From NCBI GenBank assembly GCA_022711435.1, contig JAKLFB010000046.1:1-42655 (forward strand): a stretch of 42,655 nt of DNA, read 5' to 3'. The notes under the pieces are model-generated. The model was given only the letters and a program-made list of their open reading frames with translations, was not told the origin of the DNA and did no database searches. Position numbers and translations under genes: made by a program. This DNA comes from Verrucomicrobiota bacterium (GTDB lineage: Bacteria > Verrucomicrobiota > Verrucomicrobiia > Limisphaerales > UBA1319). Each line of letters begins with the position of its first letter. Position 1 is the stretch's first letter. Positions 32,132 through 42,580 of the stretch are shown here, in pieces.

Positions 32132-35038
32132 ATGCGCCTGCCCGTTTGCTCCATCGTTGCCGGATCGCTGCTGGGTCTGGCGGCCTCCACGGCCGCCGCC
32201 TCTCTCGAGTCCGGATGGCAAAACCCGCCCACCCAATCCCGATTGCGCGCCTATTGGTGGTGGCTCAATGGCCAGGTCACCCGCGCCGCCATCACCCGCG
32301 ACCTCGAATCCATGAAACAGCAGGGCTTCGGCGGCGCCCTGCTCTGCGATGCCGGCGGCGCCGACCAGGACGGCAACGATACCGTCCCGCACGGCCCCAC
32401 CTTTCTCACCCCGCAATGGCGCGACCTCTACAAGCACACGCTCCGGGAAGCCGACCGGCTCGGCCTCGAGATGAGCCTCAATATCCAGAGCGGATGGAAC
32501 CTCGGCGGCCCCATGGTCAGCGCCGACGACGCCGCCAAAAAGCTCGTCTGGTCCGAGCTGCGCGTGCGCGGGCCCGCCGCACTCGAGGCCAGGCTCCCCC
32601 AGCCCAAAAGCCGGGACGGCTATTACCGCGATCTCTTTGTCGTGGCCTTCCCGCTCGCCTACACGCCCACTGGCTCGACATCCGCCCCCCCCCGCCGGCC
32701 CCTCCTGAACTGGGAGCAGAAAGGCATGCACCGAGCCCTGAGCTTCTCGGCTCCCGACACGCGCCCCCTCTTCGAGGAGCTGCCCGTGACACCCGGCGAG
32801 GAAGACCTTCGCTCGAACGACGTCCTCGATCTGTCCGGCCGGCTCGAGCCGGATGGCACCCTGCGCTGGCAGGCCCCGGCGGGGACATGGGAGATCCTGC
32901 GCTTCGGATGCACCATCGGCGATCACGCACGGGTCTCGACTTCGAGCGACGGCTGGAAAGGCTACGCGCTCGATGTGCTCGATGCCGGCGCCTTCCGCCG
33001 CTACTGGGAGGCCGTCGTCGAGCCGCTGATCGCCGATGCCGGCCCCCTCGCCGGCCGAACCCTCAAGTACCTCCATACCGATAGCTGGGAGGTCGAAGCC
33101 GTCAACTGGACCCCCACGCTGCGCGCGCAGTTCCATCAGCGCCGCGGATACGATTTCCTCCGGTTCCTCCCCGCGCTCGCCGGCCGGATCGTCGACGATC
33201 GCCGCATCAGCAACCGGTTCCTCCACGACTATCGCAAAACGCTGGGCGATCTCGCCATCGACCACCATTTCCGGCTGTTCCGCGACGGCGCCCACCGGCA
33301 CGGGCTCGAGTTCCATCCCGAGTCCGGCGGGCCCCACGCGGTTCCCATCGACGCCCAGCGCTGCCTGGGATGGAACGACGTTCCCATGTCCGAGTTCTGG
33401 GCGTGGTCATGGCGGCATCGGGTTGGCGAGGCCAACCGGTTCTTCGTCAAGCAGCCGGCCTCGGCGGCCCACACCTACGGACGCCGCCTCGTGGCCGCGG
33501 AGGGTTTCACCACCATCGGCCCCCACTGGCAGGAGACTCTCTGGGACAACCTCAAGCCGTCGTTCGACCAGGCCGCCTGCGAAGGTTTGAACCTCCTGGT
33601 GTGGCACGCGTTCGTCTGCTCGCCGCTCGAGCTCGGCCAGCCCGGCATCCAATACTTCGCCGGCACCCATTTCAACCCCAACACCACTTGGTGGTCTCGG
33701 TCCGGGCCGTTCCTGGCCTACATCAATCGCTGCCAGTGGATGCTTCAGCAAGGCCGGTTCGCCGCCGATGTCGCCTTCTATTACGGCGATCACGTCCCCA
33801 ATTTCACCCAGTTCAAACGCAGCGATCCGGCCCGGATCCTGCCCGGCTACGACTACGACGTCCTCACCGAGGAGGCGATCCTCACCCGGCTGACCGTCGA
33901 GAAGGGCCGGCTGACGCTGCCCGATGGGATGTCTTACCGCCTCCTGGTCCTGCCCGAGCGACCCGGCATCTCGCGGGCCGTCCTGGGCAAGCTGCATGCG
34001 CTCGCCGAGGCCGGCGCATGGATCCTCGGCCCCAAACCCGCCGCCGCGGCCGGGCTCGAAGGCTGGCCCGCTTCCGATCTCGATGTGGCCCAGATGGCAG
34101 ACCGGATGTGGGGGCCGGAGCCTCGGGCTGCCACGGGCCATCGCCAGGTCGGCCGCGGCCGCGTCGCCTGGGGACAGTCCGCCCGCGACATGCTGTTGTC
34201 GGAAGGGATCCGCCCCGACTTCGAATACCAAGGCGCCGATGCGCACGCCGCCCTCGATTATCTCCACCGGCAGGATGACGGCGCTCATATCTATTTCGTC
34301 GCCAATCGATCCAATCGCTGGGAGCGCGCCCGCGCATCGTTTCGCGTGGCCGGGTTCGCCCCCGAGATCTGGGATCCCGTCTCGGGCCGGCGGCGCATCG
34401 CCTCGGATTACCTGCTGAACGACAGCCGCGTCGAGGTGCCGTTGGAGCTGCCGCCCTATGGCTCGGTGTTCGTCGTGTTTCGCGAGCCGTCAGCTGCCCA
34501 TCCGCCTTCCGGACAGCCCAACCATCCGTCATTCGAGCCTGCTGCCGAGCTCCCAGGGCCGTGGACCGTCCGGTTCGATCCCAATTGGGGCGGGCCCGCC
34601 GCCGCGCAGTTCGACGTCCTCGCCAGCTGGACCGATCGGCCCGAGCCCGGCATCCGGTATTACTCGGGAACGGCCACCTACGAGAGATCGTTCGATCTGC
34701 CGGCCGGATCTGCCTCCCCGGGCGATCGATCGAGCCCGCCCCGGTGGTATCTCGACCTGGGCAGCGTCCGCGAGCTGGCCGAGGTTCGCCTCAACGGCAG
34801 GCCTCTGGGCATCGTCTGGGCGCCCCCCTTTCGGGTCGATCTCACCGATGCTCTCCAGCCGGCCGGCAACCGGCTCGAGATCGACGTCGTCAATTTCTGG
34901 CCCAATCGCATCATCGGCGATCAGCTCGTTCCCGCAGGCCAGCGGCTCACCCGTACCAATATCCGCAAGCTCACCCGTGACACCCCCTTGATGCCGTCCG
35001 GCCTCCTGGGACCTGTGCGGCTCCTTCGGCAGCGGTGA
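32132..35038 (+). CDS. Secreted GH106-like alpha-L-rhamnosidase
   Basis: 968 residues with a Sec signal peptide (MRLPVCSIVAGSLLGLAASTAAA). The start of the mature protein, 'QSRLRAYWWWLNGQVTRAAITRDLESMKQQGFGGALLCD', is the hallmark of GH106 and related large glycosidases. Later parts include 'YLHTDSWEVEAVNWTP', 'HPESGGPHAVPIDAQRCLG' and a galactose-binding-like C-terminal domain ('VRLNGRPLGIVWAPPFRVDLTDAL'). Known GH106 enzymes remove alpha-L-rhamnose from pectins and other glycans. It lies 54 bases after the acetylation cassette on the same strand, so it may be co-expressed, but it could equally serve nutrient uptake. Confidence 0.88.
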   Translation: MRLPVCSIVAGSLLGLAASTAAASLESGWQNPPTQSRLRAYWWWLNGQVTRAAITRDLESMKQQGFGGALLCDAGGADQDGNDTVPHGPTFLTPQWRDLYKHTLREADRLGLEMSLNIQSGWNLGGPMVSADDAAKKLVWSELRVRGPAALEARLPQPKSRDGYYRDLFVVAFPLAYTPTGSTSAPPRRPLLNWEQKGMHRALSFSAPDTRPLFEELPVTPGEEDLRSNDVLDLSGRLEPDGTLRWQAPAGTWEILRFGCTIGDHARVSTSSDGWKGYALDVLDAGAFRRYWEAVVEPLIADAGPLAGRTLKYLHTDSWEVEAVNWTPTLRAQFHQRRGYDFLRFLPALAGRIVDDRRISNRFLHDYRKTLGDLAIDHHFRLFRDGAHRHGLEFHPESGGPHAVPIDAQRCLGWNDVPMSEFWAWSWRHRVGEANRFFVKQPASAAHTYGRRLVAAEGFTTIGPHWQETLWDNLKPSFDQAACEGLNLLVWHAFVCSPLELGQPGIQYFAGTHFNPNTTWWSRSGPFLAYINRCQWMLQQGRFAADVAFYYGDHVPNFTQFKRSDPARILPGYDYDVLTEEAILTRLTVEKGRLTLPDGMSYRLLVLPERPGISRAVLGKLHALAEAGAWILGPKPAAAAGLEGWPASDLDVAQMADRMWGPEPRAATGHRQVGRGRVAWGQSARDMLLSEGIRPDFEYQGADAHAALDYLHRQDDGAHIYFVANRSNRWERARASFRVAGFAPEIWDPVSGRRRIASDYLLNDSRVEVPLELPPYGSVFVVFREPSAAHPPSGQPNHPSFEPAAELPGPWTVRFDPNWGGPAAAQFDVLASWTDRPEPGIRYYSGTATYERSFDLPAGSASPGDRSSPPRWYLDLGSVRELAEVRLNGRPLGIVWAPPFRVDLTDALQPAGNRLEIDVVNFWPNRIIGDQLVPAGQRLTRTNIRKLTRDTPLMPSGLLGPVRLLRQR

Positions 35039-35054
35039 GGATCAAGAGGGGGGA

Positions 35055-35435
35055 TCAAGGAGAGCGAGGTCGAGCCTCCGGGACACGCCCGAATACAGGC
35101 AGGCCGATATCGCGCACCATCCAGGCGGGCACCTCCTCGGGCAACTTGCCCGATTTCCCCAATCGTTCACGAAACCGGCGCAGCATGGAAGGCATCCTGT
35201 AGAGGCGAGCGGTAGCCTGGTAGCGCGCCAGCCGGCGCAAAGCGCGTCCAGAAGCCGCGGGCGCTTCCGGCAACCGCTGGTGCAGTGTCAAGGCCCAATC
35301 CACAGTCAATCGCAAGAAGGCCGGGTCCGCCGTTGCGCCCTGCTCCCATTCGTTCCAGGCAGCGTTCAAGCGCGCCGGATGAAAAGCCAGCTCGTAAGCC
35401 ATTTGGAGTTGTTGCCGGGGAGTCACGGCTGTCAT
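35055..35435 (-). CDS. Small helical partner of the nucleotidyltransferase gene
   Basis: 126 residues, all-helical by pattern and rich in leucine and arginine ('QLQMAYELAFHPARLNAAWNEWEQG', 'RRLARYQATARLYRMPSMLRRFRERLG'). The ATG at 35435 follows the stop of the upstream gene by two bases (TGAGAATG), which is strong evidence for co-translation. No recognised domain. In two-gene nucleotidyltransferase modules the partner is often a toxin or antitoxin, but no such motif is visible here. Confidence 0.65.
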   Translation of the reverse strand: MTAVTPRQQLQMAYELAFHPARLNAAWNEWEQGATADPAFLRLTVDWALTLHQRLPEAPAASGRALRRLARYQATARLYRMPSMLRRFRERLGKSGKLPEEVPAWMVRDIGLPVFGRVPEARPRSP

Positions 35436-35437
35436 TC

Positions 35438-35980
35438 TCAATGCGTCCAACGAGCCAAGTCGCGGCCCAAGTTGTCCAAGTTCTCCCGGACAACCGGATC
35501 GTTGCGGAACGGCGCAGGCAACCGGCCCACTCCTTGAGCCACATCCTCGAACCGGACGCGGCAGTGGGCCACCAGAAACTGAATGTCCGCCTGGTCCGTG
35601 GGGTCGTAGCGAATCAGACGGCTGGCGACCAGATCGGCCGCCGGCAGCGTGAACACGGTCAGCCGGCTGCCTCGCCAAAGCACCACGGTATCGTCCTTCG
35701 AGGGAACCGCTAGGCACAGCCGGGCCGGCCCCACCCACTCGATATGATCCCCGGAAAAACCTTCCGGCGGATTGACGGGAAGACCCGCCTTCAGCGCCGC
35801 GGCCGCAAGGTCTCGCTCATTGACGTTGCTGTATGGTCCTGCAACGTCCACATCCACGCTGAAGCGATCCTCCTCGCCCATGAGCATCAGTGCGGCGCTG
35901 CCGTAGACACAGAGCCTGGCCGGCTCGCTCAATGCGGCATCCAACCGGCCCAAATGCTCGCGCAGCACCAAGACATCCAC
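35438..35980 (-). CDS. Nucleotidyltransferase-like protein (DUF6036/AbiEii-like)
   Basis: 180 residues. The N-terminal part shows the minimal nucleotidyltransferase signature: 'LCVYGSAALMLMG' followed by 'RFSVDVDVAGP', a G-S then D-X-D pattern that coordinates metal and nucleotide. The remainder is mixed alpha/beta with 'HIEWVGPARLCLAVP' and ends in helices ('DQADIQFLVAHCRVRFEDVAQ'). Such proteins resemble DUF6036 and the AbiEii toxin family, often in toxin-antitoxin or abortive-infection pairs. It is coupled to the gene at 35055-35435 and inserted against the direction of its neighbours. Confidence 0.7.
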   Translation of the reverse strand: MDVLVLREHLGRLDAALSEPARLCVYGSAALMLMGEEDRFSVDVDVAGPYSNVNERDLAAAALKAGLPVNPPEGFSGDHIEWVGPARLCLAVPSKDDTVVLWRGSRLTVFTLPAADLVASRLIRYDPTDQADIQFLVAHCRVRFEDVAQGVGRLPAPFRNDPVVRENLDNLGRDLARWTH

Positions 35981-36063
35981 GGATTCTCCCTACTGGATTT
36001 CCCGGGCAGAGTCGAGCCAGAATCGTGTTGAGCATTCTCCCCGCAACTCGTTACATTCGCCCC

Positions 36064-36369
36064 ATGCAGCCGGTCGACATCCAGGTCATCGGGCAGGAAT
36101 TGGCCATACGTTGGGATGACGGTGTGGAGTCGTTTCTGCGGCTCGAGGAGATGCGCCGGCAATGCCCTTGCGCCGGATGCCAGGGCGAGCCGGATGTGCT
36201 GGGGAATGTCCATCGCGGCCCCGCCCGGCCCCTGACCGCGCGCTCTTTCGAGATCGATCGGATCGATCCCGTGGGCGCCTACGGGCTCCAGCCCGTCTGG
36301 AGGGACGGGCATGCGACCGGCATCTACGCGTTCGATACCCTGCGCCGGCTCGGGCAGCCCCCTGCATGA
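36064..36369 (+). CDS. DUF971 protein
   Basis: 101 residues of the DUF971 family (GBBH-like N-terminal domain). 'LAIRWDDGVESFLRLEEMRRQCPCAGCQGE' carries the family CPCAxC cysteines (a probable metal site), and 'IDPVGAYGLQPVWRDGHATGIYAFDTLR' is the conserved C-terminal half. The family is widespread and sometimes linked to iron-sulfur or carnitine-type dioxygenase domains; its stand-alone role is not established. The stop overlaps the next start (ATGA at 36366-36369), so it is coupled to the cation transporter. Confidence 0.9.
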   Translation: MQPVDIQVIGQELAIRWDDGVESFLRLEEMRRQCPCAGCQGEPDVLGNVHRGPARPLTARSFEIDRIDPVGAYGLQPVWRDGHATGIYAFDTLRRLGQPPA

Positions 36370-37259
36370 AAAACCGGCTTCACCGCGGCGTGCGCGTGAC
36401 CTGGATCGGGTTCGGCACGAACCTGGTCCTCGCTACCGGCAAGCTCACCGCCGGCCTCGCGGGCAATTCCTACGCCCTGGTCGCGGATGCGGTCGAGTCG
36501 TTTGCCGACCTGTTCAGCTCGCTGGTCGTCTGGCGGGGGCTGGTGATTGCCGCCGCGCCGGCGGACGCGGATCATCCGTATGGCCACGGGAAGGCCGAGC
36601 CGATCGCATCCGCAGTCGTCGCCACCATGCTGCTGCTGGCTGCCGTGGGCATCGGTGCCCAGGCCGTCCGTGAGATCATCACCCCCCACCATGCGCCCGC
36701 CGGCTTCACGCTGGCCGTCCTGATCGGCGTGGTTCTGGTCAAAGAAAGCCTCTATCGCCTGGTCAATCGCGAAGGCGTCCGGCTCGACAGCTCCGCCGTT
36801 CGGACCGATGCCTGGCACCACCGCAGCGATGCCATCACTTCCCTCGCTGCCGCCGTCGGCATCAGCATCTCTCTCGTCGGCGGGCCGGCCTACGCAGCGG
36901 CCGATGACGTGGCCGCCATCGTGGCCGCCGGCATCATCGCCTGGAACGGCTGGCGCCTCCTGCGGCCGGCGCTGGACGAGCTCATGGACGCCGCACCCCC
37001 CCCCGGCGTCGCGGTCCGGATTCGCGAGATCGCCGCAGGCGTGGACGGCGTGACCGCGGTCGAGAAATGCTTCGTGCGCAAGATGGGCTTCCAGTTCTAC
37101 GTCGATATGCATGTCGAGGTTGATCCGGGCATGACCGTCCAGCGCGCCCATGCCATTGCGCACCAGGTCAAGGACGCCGTGTGCACCCACCTGCCGTCCG
37201 TCTCGGACGTCCTGGTCCATGTCGAGCCCAGCCCATCCTCGGCCCGGGCGCGCCAATAA
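36366..37259 (+). CDS. Cation diffusion facilitator (divalent metal exporter)
   Basis: 297 residues with about six membrane helices and a C-terminal cytoplasmic domain. CDF transporters export Zn2+, Fe2+, Mn2+ or similar metals in exchange for protons. The metal site motifs are visible: 'SYALVADAVESFADLFSS' in helix 2, 'HPYGHGKAEPIAS' in the first cytoplasmic loop, and 'DAWHHRSDAITS' in helix 5 (HxxxD). The C-terminal ferredoxin-like domain includes 'VEKCFVRKMGFQFYVDMHVEVD' and 'VLVHVEP'. Start ATG 36366 overlaps the DUF971 stop. Metal specificity cannot be told by eye. Confidence 0.93.
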   Translation: MKNRLHRGVRVTWIGFGTNLVLATGKLTAGLAGNSYALVADAVESFADLFSSLVVWRGLVIAAAPADADHPYGHGKAEPIASAVVATMLLLAAVGIGAQAVREIITPHHAPAGFTLAVLIGVVLVKESLYRLVNREGVRLDSSAVRTDAWHHRSDAITSLAAAVGISISLVGGPAYAAADDVAAIVAAGIIAWNGWRLLRPALDELMDAAPPPGVAVRIREIAAGVDGVTAVEKCFVRKMGFQFYVDMHVEVDPGMTVQRAHAIAHQVKDAVCTHLPSVSDVLVHVEPSPSSARARQ

Positions 37260-37301
37260 TTGGCTTTCCAAGCCGCTGGCGATCGCGTTAATTGCTCGCC
37301 C

Positions 37302-38534
<1,233 letters not shown>

Positions 38535-38593
38535 GCGACCAAACCCCGCCCCCCATCCCGGCGCTCGGCCGCCTCCACGGCCCCGCAGCGGGC

Positions 38594-38622
38594 TTGACGG
38601 TGGGCCCGAGCTTGCCTAGGGT
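38594..38622 (+). promoter_or_regulatory. Candidate promoter for tig
   Basis: TTGACG (38594-38599), a 17-base spacer and TAGGGT (38617-38622) lie 66 bases before the tig ATG, in the 154-base gap after argG. The -10 match is modest. Confidence 0.4.
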
Positions 38623-38688
38623 TGCCATCGGGCGGTCGATGGATTTTCCCATCCGGAAGGTCCGATCGCAGCCATTCGGGATCGATTT

Positions 38689-40017
38689 ATGGTGAATGTT
38701 TCAGTCGAGAATTTGGCGCCGTGCAAGAAGCTCTTGCGGATCGAGGTCGATGGACCCCGAGTCGAAGAGGTGTTTGTCGCCGTGGCCCGAGACTTCCGGC
38801 GGCAGGCCCATGTGCCCGGCTTCCGGCCCGGCAAAGTCTCGCGCGATCAGGTCGAACGCATGTTCGCCAAGGAGATCCGCGATGAGGTCCGACGCAAGCT
38901 GCTGTCCGAATCCTATGCGCAGGCCATCAAGCAGCAGAAGGTCCACCCCATCGGCAACCCTGACGTCGAGGTGCTCCAGTTCGAGCGCGGCCAGACGCTC
39001 CAATACACCGTCACAATCGAGACTGCCCCGGATTTCGAGCTCCCTGACTACAAGGGGCTGCCGGTGCGCGTCGCCCCCACCGTCGTCACCCAGGCCGACC
39101 AGGACCGAGCCTTGACGGTCCTTCGCGAACAAAAAGCCACCTACCTCGACGTCGATCGGTCGGCGCAGATCGGCGATTTCGCCGTCATCAACTACTCCGG
39201 GACTTGCGAGGGCACACCCCTCGCCGACCTGGCCGCCACCGCCAAGAGCCTCGCCGAACAAAAAGGATTCTGGCTCCGGCTCGCCATGGATACCTCGTTC
39301 ATCCCCGGCTTCGTCGAGCAGATCCAGGGGGCCAAAACCGGCGACCACCGCACCGTCTCCGTCACTTTCCCCGCCAATTTTGCCGAGCCCAAGCTCGCCG
39401 GGAAAACCGCCCTCTACGAGGTCGACGTCGTCCAGGTCAAGGAGCGCATCCTGCCCGAGATCAACGACGACTTCGCCCGCTCCTACGGCGCCCAGGATAT
39501 GGACGCCCTCCGCGAGGGGGTCCGGCGCGATCTCCAGAACGAGCTCAACCAGAAGCAGCGCAGCAGCGTCCGCAACCAGCTGGTCCGCGCCCTCCTGAAC
39601 CGCGTCACCTGCGAGCTCCCCGAATCGGTCCTCCAGGCCGAAACCCGCCACATCGTCTACGACATCGTCCGCGACCAGCAAGAGCGCGGCATCGACCGCC
39701 AAAACATCGACCAGCACAAGCAGGAGATCTATTCCCTCGCCAGCAGCAGCGCCAAGGACCGGGTCAAGCTGGCCTTCCTCCTCGGCCGCATCGCCGAAAA
39801 GGAGGACATCGAGGCCACCCGCGAGGAGATCGATCAGCGCATCGCCCTCCTCGCCGCCCAGCACCAGATGCGCCCCGAAAAACTCCGCCGCCAGCTCGAG
39901 GAGCGCGACACGATCGACAATATCGCCGACGAGATCGTCCGGTCCAAAGTCCTCGATTTCCTCCAGCTCCATGCCCGGATCGAGGAGCTGCCCGCCGGAT
40001 CCCCCGCGCCCGAATAA
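38689..40017 (+). CDS. tig: Trigger factor (ribosome-associated chaperone)
   Basis: 442 residues, normal length. The N-terminal ribosome-binding domain contains the signature 'GFRPGKVS' (usual GFRxGKxP), by which it docks at protein L23 near the exit tunnel. Residues about 160-245 form the FKBP-type prolyl isomerase domain ('GDFAVINYSGTCEGTP...FIPGFVEQIQGAKTGDHRTVSVTFPANF'). The remainder is the helical chaperone arm domain. ATG 38689 begins at the conserved MVNVSVENLAPCKK. In many bacteria clpP and clpX follow tig, but here mutL converges instead, 22 bases away. Confidence 0.96.
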   Translation: MVNVSVENLAPCKKLLRIEVDGPRVEEVFVAVARDFRRQAHVPGFRPGKVSRDQVERMFAKEIRDEVRRKLLSESYAQAIKQQKVHPIGNPDVEVLQFERGQTLQYTVTIETAPDFELPDYKGLPVRVAPTVVTQADQDRALTVLREQKATYLDVDRSAQIGDFAVINYSGTCEGTPLADLAATAKSLAEQKGFWLRLAMDTSFIPGFVEQIQGAKTGDHRTVSVTFPANFAEPKLAGKTALYEVDVVQVKERILPEINDDFARSYGAQDMDALREGVRRDLQNELNQKQRSSVRNQLVRALLNRVTCELPESVLQAETRHIVYDIVRDQQERGIDRQNIDQHKQEIYSLASSSAKDRVKLAFLLGRIAEKEDIEATREEIDQRIALLAAQHQMRPEKLRRQLEERDTIDNIADEIVRSKVLDFLQLHARIEELPAGSPAPE

Positions 40018-40039
40018 GACCGACCCCCCCCTCACACCC

Positions 40040-42070
40040 TCACACCACCCGGCCAAACTTCTTCTCGATCTCGCGGTAGCTCAGCTCGACCAAAGTCGGC
40101 CGGCCGTGAGGGCACGTGTACGGCATCGCGCAGCGGCGCAGATCCGCAATCAGGTTCTCCAGCTCCGCGGGCGTCAGGGGATCGTGCGCCTTCACCGCGT
40201 GGCGGCAGACCGTCTGCGCCACGGTGTGCTCCCCCAGACGCAGCGCGTTCACGTCCGATCCCGCCTGCTTCAGCTCGTCGATCAGATCCCGCACGAACTG
40301 GCGCGCATCCGCCACCCGCGCCAGCGGCGGGATCGCATCCAGCAGAAATGTCCGCTCGCCAAACTCGCTCAATCCAACGCCCAGCCGGTTCAGGGCCGCC
40401 AGCTGCTCCCGCAGGAATTGCGCGTCCGCCGGCGGCAGCTCGATCGTCTCCGGCAGCAGCAGCCGCTGCGAAGGCGCGATCTCGCTCTCGAGCCGGCTCA
40501 GCATCTGCTCGAATAAAATCCGCTCGTGCGCCGCATGCTGATCCAGCAGGACCAGCCCGCAATCCGATTCATACAACACATACAAGTTGCCGACCACGCC
40601 CACCAGCCGCAGCGGCACCGCCAGCAGCGGCCCCGCGCCGCCCCCGCCCCGCGCCGGCCCCGCCTCCGCCGCCGGCAGACCGCCCGCGGATCCTTGAGCC
40701 CCCGCCGCAACCGGCGGCCCGAGGGACAATGTGGTCGGCGCCGGAGCCCCTTCCCCTCGAGCCGAGCCCGTGCCCGAGCCGGGGATCGGCGGGATCAGCG
40801 CCGGCTGGAACGTGTCCTCCACCGGCGCGGGAGCCTGGGGAGCGCTCGGATCCTGCGGGACAGCCGGAATCGATCGCCCGCCGGGCGATGCGGCCGTTGC
40901 ATGAGCCGGAGCAGAAGGCAGCCGGAGAGCGTCCGACGGCACGGCCCCGGATCGAATGCCCTGGCCAGGAGCTGGCTGCCGGCTGGCCCCCTCCGCACTG
41001 CGCCCATGGAACTCGCGCAGGGCGGTCCGGACCGCCTCAGCGGCGTGGTTCCGCACCGCGTTCTCACGCCGGAACTTCACCTCGCGCTTGGTCGGATGGA
41101 TATTGACGTCGACCTCGGCGGGAGGCAGCTCGACGAACAGGCACGCCACCGGGTAGCGCCCTTTCATCAGAGCCGTGTGATATCCCTCCAGCAGCGCAAA
41201 GTTCAGACCTCGGTTCTCGATCGGGCGGCGATTGACGAATGTATGCTGCTGATCCCGCGTGGCGCGCGACACGCCCGGCGCCCCGATCCATCCCCAGACC
41301 CGCAACCGCGGCGCCGAAGTGACCTCCGCCGCCCCATCTCCAGGCGCATCCCCCAGCGCCCCGCTGTAATCAACCGGGATCAAATCCTCCACCCCGCCAT
41401 GCAAAATCCGCAGACGCTCGCGCAGCGCGCCCAGGGGCGGATCCTGCCCTGCCAGCTCGCATGGCCCCAGCTGCCAGATGACGCGTCCGTCCTGGATGAG
41501 CGTGAACGCCACGTGCGGATGCGCCAGAGCCGCCAGCGTCAGGTAATGCTGGACATGGCCCCGCTCGGTCTCCTCGCTGCGGAGGAACTTCCGCCGCGCC
41601 GGCAGGTTGAAGAAAAGCTGGCGGGCCTCGATCCGGGTTCCGACGGGCGCGCCGGCTTCGCGGACCGCCACGATCTTGCCCCCATGAATGACGATTTCCG
41701 TAGCGGCGGCGGCTGAAGGATCGGTCTCGCGGGTAGTGAGAGTGAGGCGGCAGACGCTGGCCAGGCTGGGCAGGGCCTCCCCTCGAAATCCCATGGTCGA
41801 GATCGCCAGCAGATCCTCGGCCAGCCGGACTTTGCTCGTGGCGTGGCGTTCCAGGCACAACAGTGCGTCATCCCGGCTCATCCCCCAGCCATCATCGGTC
41901 ACCCGGATCAACGATCGTCCGCCGGCCTCCGTTTCCACCATGATCCGGCTCGCCTGGGCATCGAGGGCGTTCTCGACCAGCTCCTTCACCACGCTGGCGG
42001 GGCGTTCGACCACCTCGCCGGCGGCGATCTGATTGGCCACCTGCTCGGGCAAAAGCCGGATCCGGTTCAT
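40040..42070 (-). CDS. mutL: DNA mismatch repair protein MutL (endonuclease-type)
   Basis: 676 residues. The N-terminal GHKL ATPase is complete: 'IAAGEVVERPASVVKELVENALDA' (catalytic Glu33), 'DDGWGMSRDD', 'RHATSKV' and 'TMGFRGEALPSLASV'. A long proline/alanine-rich linker (about residues 350-470) leads to the C-terminal dimer domain, which has 'DQHAAHERILFEQ' (DQHAXXEXXXXE), 'VCRHAVKAHDPL' and 'CPHGRP', the metal-binding motifs of nicking MutL proteins. It should therefore nick the new strand, as in organisms lacking MutH. ATG 42070 starts at the conserved MNRIRLLPEQVANQIAAGEVV. mutS is not in the window. Confidence 0.97.
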   Translation of the reverse strand: MNRIRLLPEQVANQIAAGEVVERPASVVKELVENALDAQASRIMVETEAGGRSLIRVTDDGWGMSRDDALLCLERHATSKVRLAEDLLAISTMGFRGEALPSLASVCRLTLTTRETDPSAAAATEIVIHGGKIVAVREAGAPVGTRIEARQLFFNLPARRKFLRSEETERGHVQHYLTLAALAHPHVAFTLIQDGRVIWQLGPCELAGQDPPLGALRERLRILHGGVEDLIPVDYSGALGDAPGDGAAEVTSAPRLRVWGWIGAPGVSRATRDQQHTFVNRRPIENRGLNFALLEGYHTALMKGRYPVACLFVELPPAEVDVNIHPTKREVKFRRENAVRNHAAEAVRTALREFHGRSAEGASRQPAPGQGIRSGAVPSDALRLPSAPAHATAASPGGRSIPAVPQDPSAPQAPAPVEDTFQPALIPPIPGSGTGSARGEGAPAPTTLSLGPPVAAGAQGSAGGLPAAEAGPARGGGGAGPLLAVPLRLVGVVGNLYVLYESDCGLVLLDQHAAHERILFEQMLSRLESEIAPSQRLLLPETIELPPADAQFLREQLAALNRLGVGLSEFGERTFLLDAIPPLARVADARQFVRDLIDELKQAGSDVNALRLGEHTVAQTVCRHAVKAHDPLTPAELENLIADLRRCAMPYTCPHGRPTLVELSYREIEKKFGRVV

Positions 42071-42394
42071 GCCGGCGAATTCTCCATCGCTTCGGGTCTG
42101 CTTGCGAGCAAAACCTCCTGCTCGGCGGCCACGGATCCAACTCTCGGCCGGACCACAGCAACTCTTGAGGCCCTTTTGAGGCGCGGCGCCAGCAGATTGA
42201 CGGATTAGACCCCCCCTCGGGCACCCAAAGTGAAGCGTGAGAGCGTCCTTCCCCGCGGCATGTTCATTGTGAGCCCTCCATTCTCATCTCAATCTCAAGA
42301 CCGCACTCTACTCCAGGCGGCACCTTACTCGCATTGCCACCATGCCATACAGAAGAAAAACGCAGGATAAAACTCAAAGAACGGCCAATAGATG

Positions 42395-42515
42395 GCCAAT
42401 AGAGTGACAGGTTCACAGTTGATATGGCCTGTGAGCTGCGGCCCGTTCGGTCGGCTTTCGCCAGGATCTGGACCGTCGTCCAGGAGCCAATAGGGTGACA
42501 GGTTCATAGTTGACA
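42395..42515 (+). repeat. Pair of imperfect 30-bp direct repeats before the second transposase
   Basis: Copies at 42395-42424 and 42486-42515 agree at 27 of 30 positions, sharing GCCAATAG, GTGACAGGTTCA and AGTTGA. The 91-base offset is not a multiple of three. Just before the first copy, GGCCAATAGA is also doubled (42373-42402). They lie 66-186 bases upstream of the transposase start and could be transposase-binding sites or regulatory repeats. Confidence 0.65.
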
Positions 42516-42539
42516 GGGTTGGCAGGGCTGGGGTAGAAC
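42510..42539 (+). promoter_or_regulatory. Candidate promoter of the second transposase gene
   Basis: TTGACA (42510-42515) is the last six bases of the second direct repeat. An 18-base spacer and TAGAAC (42534-42539) follow, ending 41 bases before the ATG at 42581. The spacing of 18 and a 4-of-6 -10 match make it plausible but not strong. Confidence 0.4.
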
Positions 42540-42580
42540 TGGTTTCAAACAACCGAAACGGCGGAAGGGAAAGGCTGAGC

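Larger units (their letters stand above)
42071..42580. other. Intergenic region upstream of mutL and of the second transposase
   Basis: 510 bases without a credible gene. The 42300-42520 part is AT-richer than the core region and carries the 30-base direct repeat and promoter listed separately. No convincing mutL promoter was found. An open minus-strand frame (42325-42600) covers the repeats and is not believed. Confidence 0.6.

Noticed and set aside
30728..33337. An 869-codon minus-strand frame opposite the AlgX-like and GH106-like genes
   Set aside because: It is antisense to recognised coding sequence and its translation is low-complexity G/A/E-rich without motifs.
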